Below the pieces are notes generated by a model. That model saw only the letters and a program-made list of their open reading frames with translations. It had not been told where the DNA came from and ran no database searches. The translations under genes were made by a program, and so were the position numbers. A stretch of DNA of 36,791 bases from an uncultured Acetatifactor sp. (GTDB lineage Bacteria > Bacillota > Clostridia > Lachnospirales > Lachnospiraceae), in contig CAJUQT010000043.1 in the NCBI GenBank assembly GCA_910588225.1, positions 1-36,791 of the forward strand, given 5' to 3'. This document shows, one piece after another, positions 16,526 to 25,270 of the stretch (positions are counted from its first letter, which is position 1; each line of letters starts with the position of its first letter).

Positions 16526-18145
16526 GTGGTTCTCTCATTGAGATATGGGGATTTGTCAGGTGCGGCAACCGAGGCCAATCGGCTGGCCGACGAATTGAAT
16601 CAGTACTGCGAGGACCTGAGCCGGAAGGTTCAGCAGAAAATGTATTCGGTGGAAGGCGGAATGTCTTCCGCCCTGAGCAATGCGGATTATTATGTCAATC
16701 AGAAGATTACCCAGCTGCGGAATCGGGAGGAAAGCGCACGCACACTCTCTGAGAAGGCGCGGGAATTACATGACACGGCGAAGCGGGTGGATGAAGATGT
16801 GGAGAGAATGATTGAGGATAATCAGGAGTCCTTCTTCCAGAAGAACCCGGAGCTCAAGGCACCCTGGTACAAGCAGGCCTGGACTTCTTTTATGTGTGAC
16901 ATGAAGAATGTGCCGGTTCTGGGCTGGCTGATTCAGGGCGGCGAGGATGTCATGGACGCCATTGATGTGCTGGGGAAAGAGATTAAGCACTGGTGGAAAT
17001 GCGGGGGCGGGAAAGAGCTGATTATGAACGTCCTGGATATTGTGATTAAGATCGGCGAGGCAGTGGTGGCTGTGCTTGCCGCGGTTACCGCCGTTGTGGC
17101 TCTGGCTACAGCCACGGTGATAACATTTGGAGCGGTTTTAGTTACCGTGGCTGCAGTGATTACAGCGGTGATTGCCTCGGTCAATGCGGTGACCAATGTC
17201 TTTACTTCCGTGCAGGCTATCAGTGCCAGCAGGACCGGAGATCCAACAATGGCTAAAATATATGGGGAACGGGATACCCTGGCACAGGTGCTTCGGGATC
17301 ACAATTTCCATGACAGAGAGCTGAACAGAGCTTCTTATAAAGCGGCGAGTGCTATTGAGATTACAGATACCATCGCAGGCGTTATTAATATGGTGCATTC
17401 TATCGGAAAGATTGCGGGAGGTTTTCTGAGTAAAAATGGAGTGGGATTTGCCTTTAAGGAGCTGGCCCGGGGAGCCGATGGCAAGCCAGTCAAGAAAGTA
17501 ACGCTGAAATCTATCTGGAAGGGGACGAAGGCGCTGATTCTGAACGAGAAGCTGACCAGCAGCACGTCCGCAGGCTTACGAACGACTTTGTTTACCAATA
17601 TCAAACAGTCCTTCAACTATCAGAAGTCCCTGTTCAAGATGGCCCTGAGGGACCCGAAGAGGTGGTTCCAGACAAGGCAGACAGGCGATATGGGCTTCTT
17701 CAGGAATATAATGGAAAAGATACGCTACAATTATTCGCAGTTTAAGAATACCGCGTTCCAGTTCAGGCCGGGAGATCTGTCATATAATCTGGACAAGATT
17801 TCCAATATCGCATCCGTTGCAAACGATGGACTGGGCATTACGAAAGATATTCTTGAGGGCCTGGATCGTACGGACAACAAGGGACTGGCCAGAAGAGCGC
17901 TGGAGAAATTTACGAAGGACAAGCTGTTTGGCAATGATTTCTTTGGCCTGATGAATAAGACAGGGCTGGGCGGCATTATTGTAGATTTTGACAAATCAGG
18001 CTACTTGAAGGATTTTACCGGTATGGGAGACGGCGTGATTCAGAAAATTCAGAACATAGGAAAATCGGCGAAGCTTGCGGCGCCGCCTTTCGGGGACTTT
18101 TTTCCTTATTTTGAATGTGTGAGAGGAGAGGAAGATGCTCAGTGA
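16526..18145 (+). CDS. LXG/WXG-like protein with central hydrophobic domain, candidate T7SS substrate
   Basis: 539 aa from GTG 16526, which follows AGGGGG (16513-16518). The open frame continues upstream to a GTG at 16421, but that codon touches the previous stop and the extra 35 residues are basic and unlike the rest. Residues 1-105 form the helical targeting-type domain (YGDLSGAATEANRLADELN...). A long Ala/Val-rich hydrophobic segment spans about 180-225, like the membrane or glycine-zipper region of polymorphic toxins. The C-terminal half (to 539) is mixed with no nuclease, NADase or lipase motif that I recognise. Either an effector with a novel domain or a structural membrane substrate; no immunity gene is evident unless it is the DUF3592 gene. 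Confidence 0.65.
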   Translation: MVLSLRYGDLSGAATEANRLADELNQYCEDLSRKVQQKMYSVEGGMSSALSNADYYVNQKITQLRNREESARTLSEKARELHDTAKRVDEDVERMIEDNQESFFQKNPELKAPWYKQAWTSFMCDMKNVPVLGWLIQGGEDVMDAIDVLGKEIKHWWKCGGGKELIMNVLDIVIKIGEAVVAVLAAVTAVVALATATVITFGAVLVTVAAVITAVIASVNAVTNVFTSVQAISASRTGDPTMAKIYGERDTLAQVLRDHNFHDRELNRASYKAASAIEITDTIAGVINMVHSIGKIAGGFLSKNGVGFAFKELARGADGKPVKKVTLKSIWKGTKALILNEKLTSSTSAGLRTTLFTNIKQSFNYQKSLFKMALRDPKRWFQTRQTGDMGFFRNIMEKIRYNYSQFKNTAFQFRPGDLSYNLDKISNIASVANDGLGITKDILEGLDRTDNKGLARRALEKFTKDKLFGNDFFGLMNKTGLGGIIVDFDKSGYLKDFTGMGDGVIQKIQNIGKSAKLAAPPFGDFFPYFECVRGEEDAQ

Positions 18146-18641
18146 TTCTGTTGTTCTGCTGACGATTCCGCTGTCGTTGGGAATCACGGGGATTATTTTT
18201 CTGTTGATTGGCGTTTTTCTCTGGCACAGGTTCGGATATAAAGGCGGGACCAGAACTGTAGGGACACTGGTGGGATTTAGGGGAAACGCTCCGGATTATG
18301 AGCTGATGGCGAAGGACCGAATCCGGGGGCAGGGAACGTATCCTGTCTATGATTATAATGCGGCCAACAGCAAGCCAATATTCCGCGTGTGGATAAACGG
18401 GAGAATGGAGGAGCTGCATTCCGAATGGTCCGTGGCCGATCTGGGACGGAAGGATATCGGCAGGGAGCTTCCCGTCCGGTATTTTACCGCAAAGAACGGA
18501 AGTCCCTGTAAAGTTGTCCTGGAAGGCAGACAATATGAAAACCAGAGAGATACGGGACGCAAGATTATGTTCTGGATATTCGCGGGGATGGGGATTTTGT
18601 TGTGTGTTATGGCAGGAGCGACGGCTTTTCTGTTCTTTTGA
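18135..18641 (+). CDS. DUF3592-type membrane protein, possible immunity protein
   Basis: 168 aa with a TM helix at each end (about 7-29 and 146-167) around a beta-rich extracytoplasmic or luminal domain (GGTRTVGTLVGF..., PIFRVWINGRMEEL..., ELPVRYFTAKNG), the DUF3592 pattern. It overlaps the preceding gene by 11 bases, so it is co-translated with the candidate substrate. DUF3592-like proteins are often found beside secreted toxins, so immunity is a reasonable inference, but a structural role in the secretion machine fits too. Ribosome site GAGAGGAGAGG lies inside the previous gene. Confidence 0.65.
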   Translation: MLSDSVVLLTIPLSLGITGIIFLLIGVFLWHRFGYKGGTRTVGTLVGFRGNAPDYELMAKDRIRGQGTYPVYDYNAANSKPIFRVWINGRMEELHSEWSVADLGRKDIGRELPVRYFTAKNGSPCKVVLEGRQYENQRDTGRKIMFWIFAGMGILLCVMAGATAFLFF

Positions 18642-18920
18642 GAGAGCTGGGACGACGGAATTGTTCATGGAGCATAAAGGAAAAAGCAGGAATCGGGAGG
18701 AAACAAAAGCAGCAGAAACTGTAATCACAAAAAGGAAAAGCAGCGAAGGGCAGGAGGTCAGAACTCCGAAAAGCCGGAGGAAAGTGGAAAAATACAGGAA
18801 GAAAGCGGCGGTAGAATCTGGAAGAGGAGCTGAAGAAAGAAGGCAGCTGTAGAAATTGAGAGGAAAACAGAGAAAAAGCAACAAAGCCGGAAGCGGCAGC
18901 GGAAAGGAATGGTCAGGGAA

Positions 18921-20225
18921 ATGGACAATTTACAGGTACAGGAATATCTCACTCAGGGCGCGGTAATGGCGGGACAGGGGAAACATGAGGAGGCGCTGGT
19001 CTATTATGACAGGGCTGAGAAGGAAAATCCCATGGATATCGACGTCTATCTGTCAAAAGGGATTGCCTATGCAAATCTTGACAGACTTGACGAGGCGAAG
19101 ACGCAGTTTGAGAAGGCGCTGAAGATAAACCGCACATCTGGTCTGGCGTATTTCCATCTGGGGAGCATTGCCCTGCTGCAGGGGGATGTGGCCCTTGGAT
19201 TTGAGAATTATAATAAAGCGATAGCAAACGGTTATGATGATGCACAGCTGTATTACAGTATTGGCCTGCTTCATGAGGAAAAGGGAGAGGCGGACATGGC
19301 AATCCGTAATTATTCGAAGGCCATTCAGCGGGATGCGCTCCGTCCGGATATTCGTATCCGCAAGGCCAGACTGCTTTTGCAGGGGAATCATTTTCCGGAG
19401 GCGCTGCAGACCTTGGATGAGACAATTCTGACGAACCCGGATGTATTTGAGGGGTATCATCTGAAATTCTGCGTTTTAGTGCAGCTGAAACAATATGCAA
19501 AGGCGGAGGCAGTGCTGAAGGATGCCATTGAAATGTTCCCGAAGGATCCGGGCTTTGCGCTGGACAGGGTAACATTGCTCATAGAGCAGAAGAAGGTGGA
19601 TGAGGCCCTTGCCGTGCTGACTGAACTGGAGCAGGCGGAGGAAACCGACGACGGCATTCGACGGAGAATCTGCAGAGAAAGAGCGCAGATTTATGCGGGG
19701 CAGGAGGACATTGCCTCAGCTATAGCGGCACTGGAAGAAGCGAAGACGCTGGCGGAGAAAGCGGGAGAGTTCGATGCAGATGTGATTTTCCTGCTGACCA
19801 ATTGTCATCTGTCGACCGGAGAATATGAGAAAGTGCTGGACTACTCACGTCAGCTACTGGATAAGTCGCAGGATGTTTACAGCAGAGAGACCGCACGCTA
19901 CTATATTCCGCTTGCCCTGAAGCTGTCCGGGCGTATGGAGGAGGCACTTCCATTATATAAGGAGGCTGTCAACGAGTTCCGAAGCCAGTCACTGGCTTCT
20001 CCGGGGAATCTCGACGCCTATCTGCTGAGAGTCATGTGCCTTCGGGATATGGAGCAGTATGAGAAAGCATTAGAGTTGCTGGATTATGTCATTACACTGC
20101 AGCCGGAGAAAGCTGAACCCAGGCTGGTACGAGTGACACTTCTGGAGGCGCTGGGCCGCACTGAAGAGGCGGCTGAGGAGACGAAGACAGTGAATGCCAT
20201 GCTGCCGGAGGAGCTAAGGAAATGA
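18921..20225 (+). CDS. TPR-repeat cytosolic protein of the T7SS locus
   Basis: 434 aa made of about ten tetratricopeptide repeats in tandem (e.g. GKHEEALVYYDRAEKENP, AYFHLGSIALLQGD, EYEKVLDYSRQLL), with no signal peptide, so a cytosolic protein-protein scaffold. Start at 18921 rather than 18909, because the only ribosome-like site (GGAAAGGA, 18901-18908) abuts the earlier ATG. The 267-base spacer before it carries no convincing gene. The next genes are two WXG100 genes, suggesting the protein gathers substrates or regulatory partners at the EssC/kinase complex. No family-specific function known to me. Confidence 0.8.
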   Translation: MDNLQVQEYLTQGAVMAGQGKHEEALVYYDRAEKENPMDIDVYLSKGIAYANLDRLDEAKTQFEKALKINRTSGLAYFHLGSIALLQGDVALGFENYNKAIANGYDDAQLYYSIGLLHEEKGEADMAIRNYSKAIQRDALRPDIRIRKARLLLQGNHFPEALQTLDETILTNPDVFEGYHLKFCVLVQLKQYAKAEAVLKDAIEMFPKDPGFALDRVTLLIEQKKVDEALAVLTELEQAEETDDGIRRRICRERAQIYAGQEDIASAIAALEEAKTLAEKAGEFDADVIFLLTNCHLSTGEYEKVLDYSRQLLDKSQDVYSRETARYYIPLALKLSGRMEEALPLYKEAVNEFRSQSLASPGNLDAYLLRVMCLRDMEQYEKALELLDYVITLQPEKAEPRLVRVTLLEALGRTEEAAEETKTVNAMLPEELRK

Positions 20226-20294
20226 AGTTTTTCTAAGGCCGAACAGGAACCGGATTATCATGCGCAAAGAGGCAGCGCGGAAATGGAGTAGAAA

Positions 20295-20591
20295 ATGGAT
20301 TTCATGATTGATAGTGACGCTTTTGCGCAGGCCAGCAGTGTGTTGACGGCAAAGTGCCAGGAGCTGGAAAATCTCCGCTCCAATATTGAGGCTTCGTTTG
20401 AACAGTTGAAGCAGGACTGGGATTCGGATGCAGGGAAAGCGTTTTTTGCCAGATTTGAGAATGATCTTCTGAAAAATCTGGAGTATCACGCGAAAGTATT
20501 TGAACATATGAGTGGGAATCTAACAGCCGCTTCGCAGAAATACGAAGAGGTTTTTAGAGCCGCCGATGCTGTGGCAGAAGTACAGTATTGA
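20295..20591 (+). CDS. WXG100-like protein 2
   Basis: 98 aa, two amphipathic helices joined at QDWDSDAGKAFF (about 40-51). The turn is W-D-S instead of W-x-G, but length, helix pattern and the AFF following the turn fit WXG100. ATG 20295 follows a weak GGAAATGGAG. Paired with the next WXG100 gene 35 bases on; EsxA/EsxB-type heterodimers are a likely arrangement. Confidence 0.8.
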   Translation: MDFMIDSDAFAQASSVLTAKCQELENLRSNIEASFEQLKQDWDSDAGKAFFARFENDLLKNLEYHAKVFEHMSGNLTAASQKYEEVFRAADAVAEVQY

Positions 20592-20626
20592 CGGAAAAAT
20601 AGAAAATAAAAAGGAGGACTTTGAAA

Positions 20627-20926
20627 ATGGCCGAAAGAATTATGATGACCCCCCAGGAACTGAATGACGGTGCTGTATTCTTACGTCAGCGTATGGAGGC
20701 GATGAACGAGGAAGTGGCATCGCTGCGGAATAAGATTGAGGATGTGGCTTCCCGTTGGGAAGGTGCCGCGCAGGAATCGTTCATTGAGCAGTTTATGGGC
20801 GATATGTATCCGATTCTCAGTGAGACACTGCCGCAGATTGTGGAGGGGCTTGCGAGTGAACTGGATGCGGCGGCCAATGCCATCCGTGAGACGGATGAGA
20901 GCCTGGCAAGCGCATTCAGAGGCTGA
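20627..20926 (+). CDS. WXG100 protein 3 (ESAT-6-like)
   Basis: 99 aa with a canonical WXG turn (ASRWEGAAQESF) between two long helices and the family end (ANAIRETDESLASAF). ATG 20627 follows an ideal AAGGAGG (20611-20617), much stronger than those of the other WXG genes, suggesting high expression of this subunit. Probable partner of the preceding protein. Confidence 0.92.
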   Translation: MAERIMMTPQELNDGAVFLRQRMEAMNEEVASLRNKIEDVASRWEGAAQESFIEQFMGDMYPILSETLPQIVEGLASELDAAANAIRETDESLASAFRG

Positions 20927-20948
20927 ATTCAAGGAGGCAGATTACACT

Positions 20949-22715
20949 ATGTTCGTCAGGAGATTTATGATACTGTTAAGCGCATTTGTGCTGCTGCTGT
21001 TCCCAGGGACGGTCTGCCATGGGGAGGAAAGCGCCGTTTTATCCCAGGCATATGCATGGGAGCAGAATGTTGACATGTATATTGCCGGAGAGATAAATCC
21101 GGACAGCCTTGGCTGTAAATGTTCCAATCAGGGACTGGAAATCGTGGACAGCGGTCTCCTGGCGGACAGTGGCGTAACTGTCCGAACAACGATTCTTCTC
21201 GATATCTCCGCATCCGTACCGAAGGATATGCGGGATAACGTTAAAATATATCTGGACAGACTGATTCAGGATATCCCCGATAATGAGCAGTATAAGCTGG
21301 TTACATTTGACGAGGAACTGATAGTTTTACAGGATTTTACCAATGACCGATATGATTTGGCCAATGCGCTGGAAGGAATTGCGTTCGACGGTCAGGAGAG
21401 CAAGATTTACGATGCGGTATATAATACCATGCCGAAGGCGGAACCTGTGGAAGGGAATCCCTGCTATTACCGGACTATTGTGATTACAGATGGAATCGAT
21501 GATACTGCCGGCGGCATTACAAAAGAGGAACTGTACCTGAAGCTTCAGGCGGATACCTATCCGGTGGAGGTGGTCGCAGTCAGTTCCGCAGAACAGTCGG
21601 AAGCAGAAAAGGAACTGTCTGCGCTGACCAGAATCAGTAACGGAAGATATGTGAATTTATATGCGGACGCAGAATTGGAGACAGTGATTTCCGGCCTTGC
21701 AACCAATGAAATCTATTGGGTGCGGGCAAAGCTTTCCGGTGAGCTTCTGGACGGTTCGCTTCGTCCCTTTGTACTTACAGATGGGATTGTTTCAATACAG
21801 TTTGATGTGAGAGTATCCGCCATGGATATGCCGGCGGGAGAGGAGAATGGATCGTCGGAAAGCAGTACGGAACCCGGAGGAGAGAGTGCAGACGGGTCAT
21901 CCGGCTCTCAGGAAGCAGCGGGAAACGGTTTCGGAGAAGGAGCTTCCGGGGAAAGCTCCGGAAATAATGAAGGTGCGGAGAGCACGGATAACGGCCTTTC
22001 CGGAAGCGGCGGTACCGAGGATGACAGAAGTGCCGGAACAGAGAGCAGCGGAAATACATCTGCCGGAGGGCAGAATGCGGTGACAGGAGGGACAGGAAGT
22101 GAGACAGAAGTCCTGGAAGACGGCGGAGGCGTGGGGACAGTGAAGGCCTTTTTGGAAAAGAATTCTTTTGTCATCGCGGTCGTTGCGGCAGGAGTGGTTC
22201 TGGTGATTGTCATCATTGTGATTCTCGCAGTGAACGGAAAGAAGAAAAAGGGACAGAAGACCGGGAAAGCCGGTCAGACGGAAGGAAAGACTTCTTCGGG
22301 TACAAGCGGCTATGGAGATACGGAAATTCTGGGCAAAGGTGCATCTGAAGGCTCAGAGGGAGTGCTGTGTATCAAAATTCGGGACGCCAACCACCCGGAA
22401 CAGGTCTGGGACCTGCCGATTTCCGGTACGATTACGGTGGGGAGAGTGACAGAATGTCAGATCTGTGTTGCAGATGAAAGCATGTCCCGGCAGCAATGTC
22501 TGATTTATCTGGTGAGCGGTATACCAACCATAGAAAATAAGAGTAAGTCTAATATTACACGGTTAAACGGAGAAGAGCTGAAGGTTCCCCGTCCATTGAA
22601 GGCAGGAGACAAAATCAAATGCGGTCGGGTGACTCTGATTGCAGATTCTTTTTATCGGGGAACAGGCGGCAGCGAAAGAAATCTAAATAAGAATACTAAA
22701 TTTGTGAATGTCTGA
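20949..22715 (+). CDS. VWA-TM-FHA membrane protein
   Basis: 588 aa from ATG 20949, after AAGGAGGCAG. Domains: signal peptide (1-24); extracytoplasmic von Willebrand A domain with an intact metal site (DxSxS, DISAS 85-89; TDG 180-182); a Ser/Gly/Glu-rich spacer (about 300-395); a TM helix (about 404-427); a Lys-rich cytosolic stretch; and a C-terminal FHA domain with GR (498-499), SMSRQQ (511-516, His of SRxH replaced by Gln) and NITRLNGEEL. The Thr in DTEILGKG, between TM and FHA, resembles the phospho-switch site of FHA proteins. It could couple an external VWA interaction to the kinase encoded next. No such protein is part of the standard T7SSb set. Confidence 0.9.
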   Translation: MFVRRFMILLSAFVLLLFPGTVCHGEESAVLSQAYAWEQNVDMYIAGEINPDSLGCKCSNQGLEIVDSGLLADSGVTVRTTILLDISASVPKDMRDNVKIYLDRLIQDIPDNEQYKLVTFDEELIVLQDFTNDRYDLANALEGIAFDGQESKIYDAVYNTMPKAEPVEGNPCYYRTIVITDGIDDTAGGITKEELYLKLQADTYPVEVVAVSSAEQSEAEKELSALTRISNGRYVNLYADAELETVISGLATNEIYWVRAKLSGELLDGSLRPFVLTDGIVSIQFDVRVSAMDMPAGEENGSSESSTEPGGESADGSSGSQEAAGNGFGEGASGESSGNNEGAESTDNGLSGSGGTEDDRSAGTESSGNTSAGGQNAVTGGTGSETEVLEDGGGVGTVKAFLEKNSFVIAVVAAGVVLVIVIIVILAVNGKKKKGQKTGKAGQTEGKTSSGTSGYGDTEILGKGASEGSEGVLCIKIRDANHPEQVWDLPISGTITVGRVTECQICVADESMSRQQCLIYLVSGIPTIENKSKSNITRLNGEELKVPRPLKAGDKIKCGRVTLIADSFYRGTGGSERNLNKNTKFVNV

Positions 22716-22785
22716 AATATATCAGAAGAGCAAATTTATTTATTGGTCGCGAAGTGAACGTAACCAATTTTAAAGGGTTGTTTTG

Positions 22786-22830
22786 TACAGCAGTTCGGAG
22801 GTAACAGTCAATGGTCCGTCGGACTGCTGT
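22786..22830 (+). repeat. repeated hairpin motif upstream of the kinase gene
   Basis: The 15-mer TACAGCAGTTCGGAG (22786-22800) recurs exactly at 26479-26493. Here its arm pairs with TCGGACTGCTGT (22819-22830), about 12 bp with G-U wobbles. The loop contains GGAGGT and an in-frame ATG (22811). A second small hairpin (ATTGGT/ACCAAT, 22742-22768) precedes it. Confidence 0.55.
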
Positions 22831-22885
22831 GATTATGTGGAGAATATGCGGGAAGCAAAATATTTCAAGAGGAGTGCGATATAAA

Positions 22886-25252
22886 ATGCAGACAAAGGAA
22901 CCTCTGGTTTTACGTGACGGGACTTATCGAATCGAGGAAGAACTGGGTTCTGGCGGCGGTGGAGTTGTATACAAGGCATGGTATACAAATCTGAACAAAT
23001 ATGTCGTCATCAAGGAGTTGAAAGATGCTTCCGGTGCGGATACAGAGACACAGCGCAATGAAGTGGAAGCACTCAAGAACGTCAAGAGTGCTTATTTGCC
23101 GCAGGTTTATGATTTTATAACGGTGCCGGTGAAGGATGAGGGCGGCGAAGATGTCAGAAATCCGGACGGAAGTGTGGTGAAACGGGTATTTACCGTTATG
23201 GAATTTGTGGAGGGAGAGAGCCTTGACAGGGCTCTTGATCGGGGGAGGAAATTCAGTCAGGCTCAGGTAATGAAATGGTATGGGCAGCTTGCGTCGGCTC
23301 TGAAAGTAGTCCATGCACATAATATAGCTCATCGGGATATCAAACCGGGTAACATTATGCTGACGCCCGACAATGATGTATGCCTGATTGATTTTAACGC
23401 GGCTCTCGTGGGGGGCAACGACGTGCGTCTCATTAGCCGGAGTCTGGGTTATGCCTCGCCGGAACAGTATGAGATATATGAGCGCTATAAAAATGCGGCT
23501 GCGGCTCCCATTCATCTGGGCAGTGCAAGGGTGACGGCCTGGGAGCAGGAAGGCACAGCTACGGCGCTGGTGTGGGAGGAAGGGACAGCAGACCAGAGAG
23601 GAAACGCCGACAGGGAGGAAGCATCTGGAACGAATAGAAGGCAGGATAACGAGGCAGGAACCGGAAGTACGCCAGGAGCAGACAGGCGGCCGGAGCGTCC
23701 GGCGGAAACGACAGATGAGAATGACCGCCCTACGGAGCTGGTGAGAGAAGACAGTCAGCTGACGGAGCTGGTGGCGGAAGACATCGTTGATACACAGAAA
23801 ACAGAGCTGGTTGCACCGTCACCGGTGGACGGCATTGACTGGAAGCGCTCCGACATATACAGTCTGGGAGCTGCTATGTATCATCTGCTTTCCGGACAGC
23901 ATCCGCCTGAGAAGGCAGAAGACCTTATCCCCCTTTCACGGCTGGGAGAATTTAGTGATGGTGTTCTCTTCGTGATTGAGCAGTCCATGCATCTCGCACC
24001 AGAAGAAAGATTTGACTCAGCAGCCAGTCTGTTGGAAACCATCAAAAACATTCACAAACACGACTCACGCTGGAGGGCATCTCAAGTCAGGAAAATGGCC
24101 GCTTCCATTGTATTTCCGGCACTTTTTGCACTGTGTGCCGGGACGACGCTGCTGGGTAGAAATGTGATGGCTCAGGAGAAGGAGGAATGCTTTTATAACG
24201 CAGTCTATGATATTGAGAATGGCAGCGAACCTCAGATTTCTTATGAGACTGCGCTGGAAATGTATGGGGACAGAATTGAGCCGTACAGAGCCATGGCTCA
24301 GCGGTTCTGGAAGGACGGGGATACGCAGGCATGTCGTTCTTACATAGAAGAAAATCTGGGGAATATAGCGAAATTTCAGGCAGTTCCCAGTGAAGAGCAG
24401 GGTTTTGGAGATATTTATTACATCCTGGGGAACTGTTATTATTATGATTCCGGCGGACCTGACTATCAGGCGGCAAGGGAAAGCTTTGAGACGGCGGTGG
24501 CTTTTGTGAAGGACAATCCCGCGTATTACCGGGATTATGCCGTTACGCTGGCAAGGACGGGGGAAACAGGGGAAGCGGAGCATGTTCTGGAGAAGGCGCA
24601 GGTGCTGAACCTGGAGATGGATTCCCTGAATCTGCTCAAGGGTGAGATTGCTTTTGCCAGAGAGGAATATGCGGAGGCGGAAAGCTGCTTTGCCGAAGTG
24701 ATTTCTTCCACAACGGACGATTATATAAGATACCGGGCTTATCACACCGCCGACGAGCTTCATAAAAAGCTGGGCAGCCCGGAACAATCCGTGGAGTTGT
24801 TGGAAGGTTCGCTGAACCGAATTCCGTTAAACTGTGTGCCGGAGATGACGGAGCGTCTGGCAGACGCTTATGTGCAGTGCGGCGATTATGGTCAGGCGAT
24901 TATGCTCCTGGAGGAGCTGACAGATAAGGGAATGCCCCAGTTTCATCTCATGCAGAATCTGGCCATATTGTATGAAAATACCGGTGACTTTGATGCGGCG
25001 GCGGCTCTGCTGGAGAAGATGGCGGATTTATTTCCCGGGGATTACCGTGTTCCCATGCGCCGGGCTTTTCTGGAGGCAGACAGGCAGGGAAGCGTTGAGA
25101 ACGAAAAGCGGGATTATGGATTGACGAAAAAATATTATGAACAAGCGATAGAAATATATCAGAATACTGTAAAGCCGGGTGAGACAGATGCAGAGATGCA
25201 GCAGCTGGAATCCATTATTGAGCAGCTCCGGGCCAACAGGTGGATAGAGTAA
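22886..25252 (+). CDS. Ser/Thr protein kinase with TM and TPR ectodomain
   Basis: 788 aa from ATG 22886 (AGAGGAG at 22869-22875); an in-frame ATG at 22811 lies in a hairpin loop and is less likely. The kinase domain is complete: Gly-rich loop GSGGGG (21-26), Lys43, HRD (149-151) with Asn156, DFN (169-171, for DFG) and SPEQ. A hydrophilic insert (about 205-310) before the DIYSLG helix holds TALV (Thr226) and TELV (Thr283, 293, 306). A TM helix (about 404-424) is followed by TPR-like repeats outside the membrane. The plan resembles EssB/YukC, whose cytosolic domain is a pseudokinase, but here the catalytic residues are kept. PASTA repeats of PknB are absent. Likely phosphorylates itself and FHA partners. 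Confidence 0.92.
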   Translation: MQTKEPLVLRDGTYRIEEELGSGGGGVVYKAWYTNLNKYVVIKELKDASGADTETQRNEVEALKNVKSAYLPQVYDFITVPVKDEGGEDVRNPDGSVVKRVFTVMEFVEGESLDRALDRGRKFSQAQVMKWYGQLASALKVVHAHNIAHRDIKPGNIMLTPDNDVCLIDFNAALVGGNDVRLISRSLGYASPEQYEIYERYKNAAAAPIHLGSARVTAWEQEGTATALVWEEGTADQRGNADREEASGTNRRQDNEAGTGSTPGADRRPERPAETTDENDRPTELVREDSQLTELVAEDIVDTQKTELVAPSPVDGIDWKRSDIYSLGAAMYHLLSGQHPPEKAEDLIPLSRLGEFSDGVLFVIEQSMHLAPEERFDSAASLLETIKNIHKHDSRWRASQVRKMAASIVFPALFALCAGTTLLGRNVMAQEKEECFYNAVYDIENGSEPQISYETALEMYGDRIEPYRAMAQRFWKDGDTQACRSYIEENLGNIAKFQAVPSEEQGFGDIYYILGNCYYYDSGGPDYQAARESFETAVAFVKDNPAYYRDYAVTLARTGETGEAEHVLEKAQVLNLEMDSLNLLKGEIAFAREEYAEAESCFAEVISSTTDDYIRYRAYHTADELHKKLGSPEQSVELLEGSLNRIPLNCVPEMTERLADAYVQCGDYGQAIMLLEELTDKGMPQFHLMQNLAILYENTGDFDAAAALLEKMADLFPGDYRVPMRRAFLEADRQGSVENEKRDYGLTKKYYEQAIEIYQNTVKPGETDAEMQQLESIIEQLRANRWIE

Positions 25253-25270
25253 AGAGGAGATGGGTAAGTC

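Noticed and set aside
18667..18852. 61-codon very basic frame between the DUF3592 and TPR genes
   Set aside because: No ribosome site, Lys/Arg/Glu composition follows from purine-rich DNA, and no conserved pattern. I leave the 267-base gap without a gene.
20736..20948. upstream extension of the VWA-FHA protein
   Set aside because: It would overlap the WXG100 gene out of frame; ATG 20949 has a good ribosome site and begins a signal peptide.
22811..22885. alternative kinase start at ATG 22811
   Set aside because: It has a site (GGAGGT) but lies within a hairpin, and the added 25 residues are unlike a kinase N-terminus. Kept as a possible regulated start only.
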